Source: Gammaproteobacteria bacterium (GTDB taxonomy: Bacteria; Gemmatimonadota; Gemmatimonadetes; Longimicrobiales; Gaopeijiaceae). Taken from it: 12,470 nucleotides of DNA. The first letter of the stretch is position 1; every line of letters starts with the position of its first letter. The stretch spans positions 1 to 12,470 of the forward strand of contig VYDD01000370.1 of assembly GCA_009843625.1 (NCBI GenBank), read 5' to 3'. This document shows, in pieces, positions 7,047-12,470 of this stretch. The translations under genes and the position numbers were made by a program. Below the pieces are notes generated by a model. It made no database searches. It was not told where the DNA came from and saw only the letters and a program-made list of their open reading frames with translations.

Positions 7047-7327
7047 CGGCGACACCGGAGGCCGCGAGCGGCGCACGCAACCGGCGAAAGACGCGAACGG
7101 GGGTGGTGGTGTCGGACGTGGCGGACAAGACGGTCACCGTCCTTGTCGCGCGCCAGTTCGCCCATCCGCTCTACGGAAAGCAGGTCAAGCGCACCCGCAG
7201 GTATCACGCCCACGACGAAACCAACCAGTATCGCATGGGAGACACCGTGCGCATCGTCGAGACGCGGCCCCTCTCCCGCACCAAGCGGTGGAGGGTCGCC
7301 AAACTGGTCGACCGCGCGGAAGGATAG
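7043..7327 (+). CDS. rpsQ: 30S ribosomal protein S17
   Basis: S17 is a primary 16S rRNA-binding protein with an OB-fold, needed early in 30S assembly. The 94-residue product has a short Ala/Ser-rich N-terminal stretch and then the conserved RTGVVVSDVADKTVTVLV, HPLYGKQVKRTRRYHAHDE, GDTVRIVETRPLSRTKRW and VAKLVDRA segments. The start at 7043 overlaps the rpmC stop by 4 bases (ATGA) with a good ribosome binding site inside rpmC, so the pair is probably coupled. The frame is open for hundreds of bases upstream, but that part is a shadow of rplP and rpmC. Confidence 0.96.
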   Translation: MTATPEAASGARNRRKTRTGVVVSDVADKTVTVLVARQFAHPLYGKQVKRTRRYHAHDETNQYRMGDTVRIVETRPLSRTKRWRVAKLVDRAEG

Positions 7328-7334
7328 GCCGGCG

Positions 7335-7703
7335 ATGATTCAACAGGAATCGATGGTTCGGATCACGGACAACACGGGCGCCAAGAAGGCGCTGTGCATC
7401 CGTGTCCTGGGGGGCTCGCGCCGCCGCTACGCCAGCGTGGGCGATCTGGTGGTGCTCACGGTCAAGGATGCCATCCCCAACGCCGGCGTCCGCAAGGGCG
7501 ATATCGTGCGGGCTGTCGTGGTGCGCACCGCCAAGGAAGTGCGCAGGCGCGACGGCTCCTATATCCGCTTCGACGACAACGCGGCAGTGCTCATCGACAC
7601 CAACGGCGAGCCGAAGGGCACGCGCATCTTCGGACCGGTCGGGCGGGAACTCAGGGAGAAGCGCTACATGAAGATTGTCTCGCTGGCCCCGGAGGTGCTC
7701 TGA
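7335..7703 (+). CDS. rplN: 50S ribosomal protein L14
   Basis: L14 binds 23S rRNA at the subunit interface, forms a bridge to 16S rRNA with L19, and is the target of the RsfS silencing factor in other bacteria. The 122-residue length is the exact family norm. It starts MIQQESMVRITDNTGAKKAL and shows CIRVLGGSRRRYASVGDLVV, GVRKGDIVRAVVVRTAKEVR, YIRFDDNAAVLI and GTRIFGPVGRELR ending SLAPEVL. The ATG at 7335 is preceded by aagga near 7319-7323; the frame is open further upstream only through rpsQ. Its TGA shares its final base with the rplX ATG (TGATG). Confidence 0.97.
   Translation: MIQQESMVRITDNTGAKKALCIRVLGGSRRRYASVGDLVVLTVKDAIPNAGVRKGDIVRAVVVRTAKEVRRRDGSYIRFDDNAAVLIDTNGEPKGTRIFGPVGRELREKRYMKIVSLAPEVL
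7691..7695 (+). promoter_or_regulatory. Shine-Dalgarno site of rplX (ggagg), inside rplN
   Basis: ggagg in the last codons of rplN lies 7 bases before the rplX ATG at 7703 and supports the start that overlaps the rplN stop. Confidence 0.7.
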
Positions 7704-8062
7704 TGCTGGGGCAGACGGGAGCGCGCCGGAACAGGCCCAAACACCGGCTTGCGAAGGGCGACCGCGTGCGCGTGATTCGCGGCAACCACCGCGACGAGCA
7801 GGGAACCGTCCTTCGGGTGATTCGCGACCGTGATCAGGTGGTGATCGAGGGCGTCAACATGCGCAAGCGCCACCAGCGGCCCACGGCGGCCAATCCGGAG
7901 GGGGGGATCATCACCTTCGAGGCTCCGATCCACATTTCCAACGTGATGTTGATCGATCCGGCCAGCGGAGAGGCCAGCCGCATTCGCATGCGTCTCGAGG
8001 AAGGGGGCGTGAAGGAGCGCATCGCGGTGAAGACCGGCAACCCCATCCCGGCGCCGAGGTGA
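7703..8062 (+). CDS. rplX: 50S ribosomal protein L24
   Basis: L24 is an assembly initiator of the 50S subunit and also lies near the tunnel exit. The 119-residue product has a basic N-terminus, then a KOW motif (residues 18-36, KGDRVRVIRGNHRDEQGTV) and the downstream GVNMRKRHQRPTAANPEGGI, APIHISNVMLIDP and a short basic C-terminal part. The start shares one base with the rplN stop and has ggagg at 7691-7695, so coupling is likely. Its frame is open well into rplN, but that part is a shadow. Its stop at 8060-8062 overlaps a GTG at 8059 that could be an alternative rplE start. Confidence 0.96.
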   Translation: MLGQTGARRNRPKHRLAKGDRVRVIRGNHRDEQGTVLRVIRDRDQVVIEGVNMRKRHQRPTAANPEGGIITFEAPIHISNVMLIDPASGEASRIRMRLEEGGVKERIAVKTGNPIPAPR

Positions 8063-8091
8063 CGGATGACGACAACGGACGGATTTGCAAG

Positions 8092-8679
8092 ATGACGGAG
8101 ACGCACCCCCGGCTTCACCGGCACTATCTGGAGAACGTTCAGCCGAAGCTCCAGGAGGAATTCGGCTTCACCAACGTCAATCAGATTCCGCGTCCGGTGA
8201 AGGCCGTCCTCAACGTGGGCGTCGGCGAAGCGAGCAGGAATCAGAAGTTCCTCGACAGCGTGGTCGAGGAATTGACGGTGATCTCCGGACAGAAGCCGGT
8301 CGTCACCCGGGCGCGCAAGTCCATCTCCAACTTCTCGTTGAGGACGGGCATGCCGGTCGGATGCCGGGTCACGCTGCGCCGGCGCCGCATGTACGAGTTT
8401 CTCGATCGCCTGGTGAGCGCCACCATACCGCGCATCCGCGACTTCCGCGGGCTGTCCACGAAATCGTTTGACGGGCGCGGAAACTACAGCCTCGGGGTTC
8501 GCGAGCAGATCATCTTCCCCGAGATCGACTACGACAGGATCGACCGCATCCACGGCATGGACATCACCGTGGTTACGAGCACCAGCAAGGACGACGAGGC
8601 GCTGGCTCTGCTGCGCGAGCTGGGATTTCCGTTCCGCGGCTCGCTTCCGGTCATCATCGGCCAGAACGGCGCCGCCTGA
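8092..8679 (+). CDS. rplE: 50S ribosomal protein L5
   Basis: L5 binds 5S rRNA and contacts the P-site tRNA and the 30S head (bridge B1b). The 195-residue product from ATG 8092 begins MTETHPRLHRHYLENVQPKL and has the conserved KAVLNVGVGEASRNQKFLD, ITGQ-like ISGQKPVVTRARKSISNFSL, RTGMPVGCRVTLRRRRMYEF, PRIRDFRGLS, DGRGNYSLGVREQIIFPEI and DITVVTSTSKDDEA segments. A GTG at 8059, overlapping the rplX stop, would add 11 residues (MTDDDNGRICK). I prefer 8092 because L5 normally begins just before a PRL motif, but neither start has a strong ribosome binding site. The protein ends without any fusion to S14, whose gene normally comes next. Confidence 0.95.
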   Translation: MTETHPRLHRHYLENVQPKLQEEFGFTNVNQIPRPVKAVLNVGVGEASRNQKFLDSVVEELTVISGQKPVVTRARKSISNFSLRTGMPVGCRVTLRRRRMYEFLDRLVSATIPRIRDFRGLSTKSFDGRGNYSLGVREQIIFPEIDYDRIDRIHGMDITVVTSTSKDDEALALLRELGFPFRGSLPVIIGQNGAA

Positions 8680-8721
8680 CGCCCCCGCAACCCAGGGAAG
8701 AACGGAGGGACGAGACTCGAC
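8680..8721. other. rplE-rpsH gap lacking rpsN (S14)
   Basis: Only 42 bases separate rplE from rpsH. The usual gene between them, rpsN, needs about 180 (zinc-binding form) or 300 bases, so it is absent and not merely overlooked. The gap holds a ggagg at 8704-8708 for rpsH and no coding remnant that I can recognise. Confidence 0.85.
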
Positions 8722-9117
8722 ATGATGACGGACCCGATTGCCGACATGCTGACCCGGCTGCGCAACGCCGGGCAGGCGGGCCACCGCTGGGCGGACATGC
8801 CCGTCTCCCGGATGAAGATCGAGATTGCCCGGCTGCTCGGCGAGAACCATTTCGTCTTCGGATACAAGGTGCTCGACGACGGAGCCCACGGGGTTCTGCG
8901 CGTCTACCTGAAGTATCGCGACGAGGGTCGCCCGATCATCCGGCATATCGAGCGCTTCTCGTCGCCCGGAAGGCGGCGCTACGTCGGACGGGAGGATATC
9001 CCTAGGGTCAGGAACGGACTGGGGATGGCGATTCTGTCGACATCCCGGGGTGTCCTCTCCGACCGCACGGCGCGCAAGGAAGGGGTAGGCGGCGAAGTGC
9101 TGGCGATCGTGTGGTAG
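8722..9117 (+). CDS. rpsH: 30S ribosomal protein S8
   Basis: S8 is a primary 16S rRNA-binding protein of the central domain; in E. coli it represses the spc operon by binding its mRNA. The 131-residue product has the typical MMTDPIADMLTRLRNA start, the PVSRMKIEIARLL helix, VLRVYLKY, SSPGRRRYVGREDIPRVRNG and the conserved end GMAILSTSRGVLSDRTARKE followed by GVGGEVLAIVW. Two consecutive ATG codons (8722 and 8725) could serve as start; a ggagg at 8704-8708 is 13 or 16 bases away, slightly long for both, and the first is chosen. The N-terminal half is somewhat divergent from E. coli, but length and C-terminus are normal. Confidence 0.97.
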   Translation: MMTDPIADMLTRLRNAGQAGHRWADMPVSRMKIEIARLLGENHFVFGYKVLDDGAHGVLRVYLKYRDEGRPIIRHIERFSSPGRRRYVGREDIPRVRNGLGMAILSTSRGVLSDRTARKEGVGGEVLAIVW

Positions 9118-9147
9118 CCAGGATTCCATCAACCACGACGTAAACGT

Positions 9148-9687
9148 ATGTCGCGCATAGGTAAACTGCCGGTCGCCATTCCGGGCGGCGTGACCGTGGA
9201 CTACAGTGAGCCCGTCCTGAAGGTCAAGGGGCCCAGGGGCGAACTGACCCTCGACGTGCATCCCGCCATGACCATCGATGTGGGGGAAGGCGAAGTAGTG
9301 GTGCGGAGGCCGTCCGACGGTCGCACGCACCGGTCGCTTCATGGTCTGACGCGCGCCCTCATCGCCAACATGGTGCACGGGGTGACGACCGGGTACAGCA
9401 AGACGCTGGAGATCGTGGGGGTGGGATACCGGGCGCAGAAGAAGGGCAGGGAACTGGTCCTGAGCCTGGGATTCTCCCACACCATCGACTACCCGGAGCC
9501 CGAAGGCATCACGCTCGAGTGTCCCCGTCAGGACATCGTGGTGGTGCATGGGATCGACAAGCAGAAGGTGGGGCAGGTAGCGGCGGAAATCCGGTCGTTC
9601 CGGCCCCCGGAGCCGTACAAGGGCAAGGGCGTGCGCTACCAGGGCGAGCAGATCCGACGCAAGGTCGGCAAGACCGCCGCATCGTAG
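9148..9687 (+). CDS. rplF: 50S ribosomal protein L6
   Basis: L6 is a two-domain protein near the factor-binding site of the 50S subunit, close to the sarcin-ricin loop. The 179-residue product begins MSRIGKLPVAIPGGVTVDYS and shows the two related halves: VLKVKGPRGELTLDVHPAMT and the second with TLEIVGVGYRAQKKGRELVL, LGFSHTIDYPEPEGI and the signature RPPEPYKGKGVRY (residues 152-164). The 30 bases before the ATG are rich in A and C and contain no plausible ribosome binding site at proper distance, unlike nearly all other genes here. The start itself is well supported by the family N-terminus. Confidence 0.97.
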   Translation: MSRIGKLPVAIPGGVTVDYSEPVLKVKGPRGELTLDVHPAMTIDVGEGEVVVRRPSDGRTHRSLHGLTRALIANMVHGVTTGYSKTLEIVGVGYRAQKKGRELVLSLGFSHTIDYPEPEGITLECPRQDIVVVHGIDKQKVGQVAAEIRSFRPPEPYKGKGVRYQGEQIRRKVGKTAAS

Positions 9688-9701
9688 TCGCCCCGCAGAG
9701 C

Positions 9702-9706
9702 GAGGA
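9702..9706 (+). promoter_or_regulatory. Shine-Dalgarno site of rplR (gagga)
   Basis: gagga lies 4 bases before the GTG at 9711. It supports GTG initiation, as there is no ATG in the N-terminal part of L18. Confidence 0.65.
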
Positions 9707-9710
9707 AACC

Positions 9711-10100
9711 GTGACCGCAAAGAGTTCGAAGTTGAGAAGGAGCCGGCGCCTGCAGCGCATCCGGCGCCATCGCAGGGTCCGCAAGCGCGTGAACGGGTCC
9801 GCCGAACGCCCGCGGCTCGTGGTGTTCCGTTCTCTGAAGCACATGGAGGGACAGCTGGTGGACGACGACCTTGGACGCACCCTGGTCGGGGTCTCCACCC
9901 GCTCCGCGGCTCTCCGCGAGTTCGAGACCGAGTCTCGCAACCCGGGAGTCGAGCGGGCGCGGGCGGCGGGCAGGATGCTGGCCGACCGAGCTCGTTCGGA
10001 GGGCATCAGCACGGTGGTATTCGACCGTGGCGGCTACCAGTATCACGGCAGGGTGAAGGCCTTTGCCGACGGCGCGCGCGAGGGAGGGCTGAACTTCTGA
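9711..10100 (+). CDS. rplR: 50S ribosomal protein L18
   Basis: L18 binds 5S rRNA and helps place it in the central protuberance with L5. The 129-residue product has a very basic N-terminus (KSSKLRRSRRLQRIRRHRRV, RKRVNGSAERPRLVVFRS) followed by HMEGQLVDDDLGRTLVGVST, a helix with RARAAGRMLADRARSEG, and the conserved end TVVFDRGGYQYHGRVKAFAD, AREGGLNF. The start is GTG 9711; the frame is open into rplF, which is a shadow, and the first internal ATG lies after the basic region, so only GTG gives a complete protein. The stop shares one base with the rpsE ATG (TGATG). Confidence 0.95.
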   Translation: MTAKSSKLRRSRRLQRIRRHRRVRKRVNGSAERPRLVVFRSLKHMEGQLVDDDLGRTLVGVSTRSAALREFETESRNPGVERARAAGRMLADRARSEGISTVVFDRGGYQYHGRVKAFADGAREGGLNF

Positions 10101-10624
10101 TGGCCAGAAACAGGGGTAGAGGTCGCGACGGCGACCGTTCGCGTGAGAGCGAACTTGTCGAGAACGTCATCCACATCAACCGGGTCGCCAAGGTCGTGAA
10201 GGGCGGACGCCGCTTCTCGTTCACCGCGCTGGTCTCGGTGGGCGACCAGAAGGGCAACATGGGCGTCGCGCTGGCCAAGGCGAGCGACGTTGCGGAGGCC
10301 ATCCGCAAGGCGTTCGAGCGGGCACGGCGGAACATGCAGAAGGTGTCGATCGTTCAAGGCACCCTGCCTCATGAAATCATCGGCCAGTGGGGCGCGGGCC
10401 GCGTGCTGCTTCGTCCCGCTGCGCCAGGCACCGGGGTGATCGCCGGTGGTCCGGTCCGGGCGGTGTTGGAGGCTGCGGGGGTCACCGACGTCCTGACCAA
10501 GAGTCTCGGTTCGAACAACCCAATCAACGTGGTCAAGGCGACGCTGAACGGCCTGACGCGGCTGGCCACGGCCGAGCAGGTCGCGCGTGAGCGCGGCATC
10601 AGCGTCGAAGAACTGGGAGGATAG
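10100..10624 (+). CDS. rpsE: 30S ribosomal protein S5
   Basis: S5 binds at the 30S neck and body and takes part in decoding accuracy, mRNA entry and spectinomycin response. The 174-residue product has a short Arg/Gly/Asp-rich N-terminus, then the N-terminal double-stranded RNA-binding-like domain with HINRVAKVVKGGRRFSFTAL (the KVVKGGR loop is where spectinomycin resistance changes occur in E. coli; here it is intact), GDQKGNMGVALAKASDVAEA, and the second domain with GTGVIAGGPVRAVLEAAGV, DVLTKSLGSNNPINVVKAT. The start shares a base with the rplR stop; gggaggg at 10082-10088 is upstream. The C-terminal RERGISVEELGG contains the rpmD ribosome binding site. Confidence 0.98.
   Translation: MARNRGRGRDGDRSRESELVENVIHINRVAKVVKGGRRFSFTALVSVGDQKGNMGVALAKASDVAEAIRKAFERARRNMQKVSIVQGTLPHEIIGQWGAGRVLLRPAAPGTGVIAGGPVRAVLEAAGVTDVLTKSLGSNNPINVVKATLNGLTRLATAEQVARERGISVEELGG
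10615..10621 (+). promoter_or_regulatory. Shine-Dalgarno site of rpmD (gggagga), inside rpsE
   Basis: gggagga at the end of rpsE lies 7 bases before the GTG at 10629 and decides for that start over the ATG at 10587, which lies inside rpsE. Confidence 0.7.
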
Positions 10625-10628
10625 GCCC

Positions 10629-10823
10629 GTGTCCGACACGCCCGGGAAGATCCGGATCAAGCAGGTGCGCAGCGGCATCGGGAGGCTGAGCACACACCGG
10701 CGGACATTGCGCGCCCTGGGGATCCGCAGACACCAGCAGTCGGTTGTCCACAATGACACCCCGGCCATCAGGGGCATGATCCGCCAGGTCAGCCACCTGG
10801 TTGAAGTCACCGAAGTCACCTGA
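10629..10823 (+). CDS. rpmD: 50S ribosomal protein L30
   Basis: L30 is a small, non-essential-in-some-species 50S protein with a ferredoxin-like fold that binds 23S rRNA. From GTG 10629 the product has 64 residues, the family norm: KIRIKQVRSGIGRLSTHRRT, then LRALGIRRHQQSVVHNDTPA, IRGMIRQVSHLVEVTEV. This matches the usual pattern of a KI-type strand, the L-RALGLR motif, the DTPA-RGMI motif and a VxHLV strand. GTG 10629 has gggagga at 10615-10621; an ATG at 10587 in the same frame would add 14 residues encoded within rpsE and is not favoured. It is 4 bases past the rpsE stop and 18 bases from rplO. Confidence 0.95.
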   Translation: MSDTPGKIRIKQVRSGIGRLSTHRRTLRALGIRRHQQSVVHNDTPAIRGMIRQVSHLVEVTEVT

Positions 10824-10841
10824 ACGACGGAGATCGCACCG

Positions 10842-11291
10842 ATGTCAGAACTTCACCGGCTGAGCCCCGTACCGGGATCACGCAAGGCGCGCAAGCGTGT
10901 CGGGCGCGGACCCGGCTCCGGGCTGGGCAAGACGGCCGGCAGGGGACACAACGGTCAGAAGTCCAGGAGCGGCGGCACGGTTCCCGCCTGGTTCGAGGGC
11001 GGGCAGATGCCCCTGCAGCGGCGCATTCCCAAGCGGGGGTTCAAGAACCGCGGACGCGTCGAGTACGCCGTCATCAACGTCGGCGACCTGAACCGCCTCG
11101 ACACCGACCGGATCACCCTCGAGGCGCTCGTCCGGGCCGGGGTGGCCGGCGGGGGCCGGAAGCCGGTGAAAGTGCTCGGAACGGGTGAAGCGAAGCGCGC
11201 GATGCATGTCGAAGCGCACGCGTTCAGCGCGTCCGCGCGCCGCAAGATCGAAGCCGCCGGGGGCACGGTGACCGTGTCCGGCTCGCGCTGA
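10842..11291 (+). CDS. rplO: 50S ribosomal protein L15
   Basis: L15 is a late-assembly 50S protein with a long basic N-terminal extension into 23S rRNA. The 149-residue product has the hallmark Gly/Arg-rich N-terminal region: SRKARKRVGRGPGSGLGKTA, GRGHNGQKSRSGG, then FEGGQMPLQRRIPKRGFKNR and the compact C-terminal domain with NVGDLNRLDTDRITLEALVR, KPVKVLGTGE and HAFSASARRKIEAAGGTV. A cggag at 10828-10832 lies 9 bases before the ATG. It is followed by secY after 26 bases, the usual partner order. Confidence 0.97.
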   Translation: MSELHRLSPVPGSRKARKRVGRGPGSGLGKTAGRGHNGQKSRSGGTVPAWFEGGQMPLQRRIPKRGFKNRGRVEYAVINVGDLNRLDTDRITLEALVRAGVAGGGRKPVKVLGTGEAKRAMHVEAHAFSASARRKIEAAGGTVTVSGSR

Positions 11292-11317
11292 CGTCAATCC
11301 GCTATACGGGGTAGGAG

Positions 11318-12470
11318 ATGGCGAACCCGATTCCCAATCTGTTCCGGGTCCCGGAACTCAAGCAGAAGATCCTCTTCACGCTGTTCATCCTTCTCGTCTA
11401 CAGGCTGGGGGCGCACATCACCGTGCCCGGCCTCGACGTGAACATCCTGCGCCAGCAATTCGGGCAGCTGAGCAACACGCTGTTCGGGATCTACGACATG
11501 TTCGTGGGGGGCGGTCTCAGCCGGGCCACCATCCTGGCGCTCGGCATCATGCCCTATATCTCCGCCTCGATCATGTTCCAGCTGCTTTCCGCGGTGGTTC
11601 CCACGATCGAGAAGCTGCAGAAGGAGGGGGAACAGGGGCGCAAGAAGCTCACCCAGTGGACGCGCTACACGACGGTCGTGCTGTCCATCATCCAGGCCTA
11701 CGGCTACGCGGTGTTCCTGTCCAGCATTCCCGGCGCCGTGCGCACCCCCGGCCTGCTGTTCATGTTCACCACCGTCGTTGCGCTCACCGTCGGCGCCGTC
11801 TTCGTCATGTGGCTGGGAGAGCAGATTACCGAACACGGCATCGGCAACGGCATGTCGCTGCTGATCTTCTTCTCCATCATCGAGGGATTCCCGGCGGCGA
11901 TCGGCCGGACCTGGGAGTCGTTCGTGGTCGGAGAGATCAGCGTGGTCGGCCTCGCGGCGCTGGGTGCCGTGGTCGTGGGGGTGACCGCGGGTGTGGTGGC
12001 GATGACCATGGCGTCCCGCAAGATCCCGGTTCAGATACCACGCAAGGTGATGGGGCGCGGGCGCATCCGCGAAGGCCAGAAGAGCTTCGTGCCGCTGCGC
12101 GTGAACTCGGCCGGCGTCATGCCGATCATCTTCGCACAGTCGTTCATCATCGTGCCGGGCACGCTCGCGGCCTTCTCGAGCGCCGGCTTTCTGCGCGAGA
12201 TCTCGGACCTCTTCCAGCCGGGGAGCTGGCTCTACTACGGGAGCTACTCGCTCCTGATCCTCTTCTTCACCTACTTCTACACCGCCATCATCTTCAATCC
12301 CGTGGATCTGGCGGAGAACCTGAAGAAGCAGGGGGCCTTCATCCCCGGGGTCAAGCCGGGCGCGCGCACCGCCGAGTACATCGACAGAATCCTGACCCGC
12401 ATCACTCTTCCGGGCTCGATCTACCTTGCCATCATCGCGCTGCTGCCCTTCTGGATCCTCGACTGGTTCA
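11318..12470 (+). CDS. secY: Protein translocase subunit SecY (3' end cut by the window)
   Basis: SecY is the channel of the Sec translocase in the cytoplasmic membrane and forms SecYEG, working with SecA and the ribosome. The first 384 residues are in the window; the family normally has about 430-445, so the last membrane segments and tail are missing. It begins MANPIPNLFRVPELKQKILF and shows membrane segment 1 (about residues 18-32), the GIMPYISASIMFQLL segment 2, the EKLQKEGEQGRKKLTQWTRY cytoplasmic loop, a GMSLLIFFSII segment, the KIPVQIPRKVMGRGRIREGQ and KSFVPLRVNSAGVMPIIFAQ region, and the C5 loop NLKKQGAFIPGVKPGARTAE. In that loop Lys346 stands where E. coli has the important Arg357. 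The ATG has taggag directly touching it, an unusually short spacing; the normal N-terminus supports this start. Confidence 0.97.
   Translation, partial: MANPIPNLFRVPELKQKILFTLFILLVYRLGAHITVPGLDVNILRQQFGQLSNTLFGIYDMFVGGGLSRATILALGIMPYISASIMFQLLSAVVPTIEKLQKEGEQGRKKLTQWTRYTTVVLSIIQAYGYAVFLSSIPGAVRTPGLLFMFTTVVALTVGAVFVMWLGEQITEHGIGNGMSLLIFFSIIEGFPAAIGRTWESFVVGEISVVGLAALGAVVVGVTAGVVAMTMASRKIPVQIPRKVMGRGRIREGQKSFVPLRVNSAGVMPIIFAQSFIIVPGTLAAFSSAGFLREISDLFQPGSWLYYGSYSLLILFFTYFYTAIIFNPVDLAENLKKQGAFIPGVKPGARTAEYIDRILTRITLPGSIYLAIIALLPFWILDWF

Noticed and set aside
7834..9720. Open frame of 628 codons on the - strand across rplX, rplE, rpsH and rplF
   Set aside because: It spans four well-supported genes and their gaps with no domain or start signal. 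The length is explained by GC-rich codon bias in the genes opposite. That it crosses gene borders made it worth a look, but nothing supports expression.
11294..11836. Open frame on the - strand opposite the start of secY
   Set aside because: Low-complexity Asp/Glu/His/Gln-rich translation opposite a clear SecY membrane protein; typical of the antisense of hydrophobic codons.
1..12470. A novel defence, mobile or biosynthetic system
   Set aside because: Every stretch is accounted for by housekeeping translation and secretion genes, with gaps of at most 59 bases. There are no repeats, integrases, unknown genes or atypical composition that would point to an inserted system.

Overview
The window is a continuous, single-strand bacterial ribosomal protein gene cluster. 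All 20 genes are on the + strand: fusA, rpsJ, rplC, rplD, rplW, rplB, rpsS, rplV, rpsC, rplP, rpmC, rpsQ, rplN, rplX, rplE, rpsH, rplF, rplR, rpsE, rpmD, rplO and the first 384 codons of secY (22 coding regions in all, counting fusA and secY). The DNA is clearly GC-rich, with strong G/C third-position bias, so many long spurious ORFs appear in other frames and on the other strand. Protein lengths and motifs are those of a normal bacterium. The phylum cannot be proved from the sequence. The direct fusA-rpsJ junction, the missing rpsN and the flavour of S8, L18 and EF-G fit a GC-rich group such as Gemmatimonadota or a relative; this is a low-confidence inference.

Layout: positions 1-71 are a short leader before fusA (EF-G). 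fusA overlaps rpsJ by 4 bases, so the end of the str cluster runs straight into the S10 cluster, with no tuf gene and no room for an S10-type leader. The S10 block (rpsJ-rplC-rplD-rplW-rplB-rpsS-rplV-rpsC-rplP-rpmC-rpsQ, 2174-7327) is in the classical order. The spc block (rplN-rplX-rplE-rpsH-rplF-rplR-rpsE-rpmD-rplO-secY, 7335 to the window end) is also classical, except that rpsN (S14), normally between rplE and rpsH, is absent; only 42 bases lie there.

Spacing is tight everywhere: the largest gap between genes is 59 bases (rpsC-rplP). At least five junctions overlap (fusA/rpsJ, rplD/rplW, rpmC/rpsQ, rplN/rplX, rplR/rpsE), which suggests one long transcript with translational coupling. I see no convincing promoter, terminator, RNA gene, mobile element, CRISPR array or repeat family inside it.

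Together the genes supply the translocase EF-G, a large share of the 30S and 50S proteins (including the tunnel-exit proteins L22, L23, L24 and L29 and the 5S-binding proteins L5 and L18) and the SecYEG channel that docks on that exit. I found no undescribed system. The points worth a second look are gene absences (rpsN, tuf), two substitutions at well-studied positions (SecY Arg357-equivalent to Lys; L2 HPH to HPL), unusual initiation sites and the fused operon junction.
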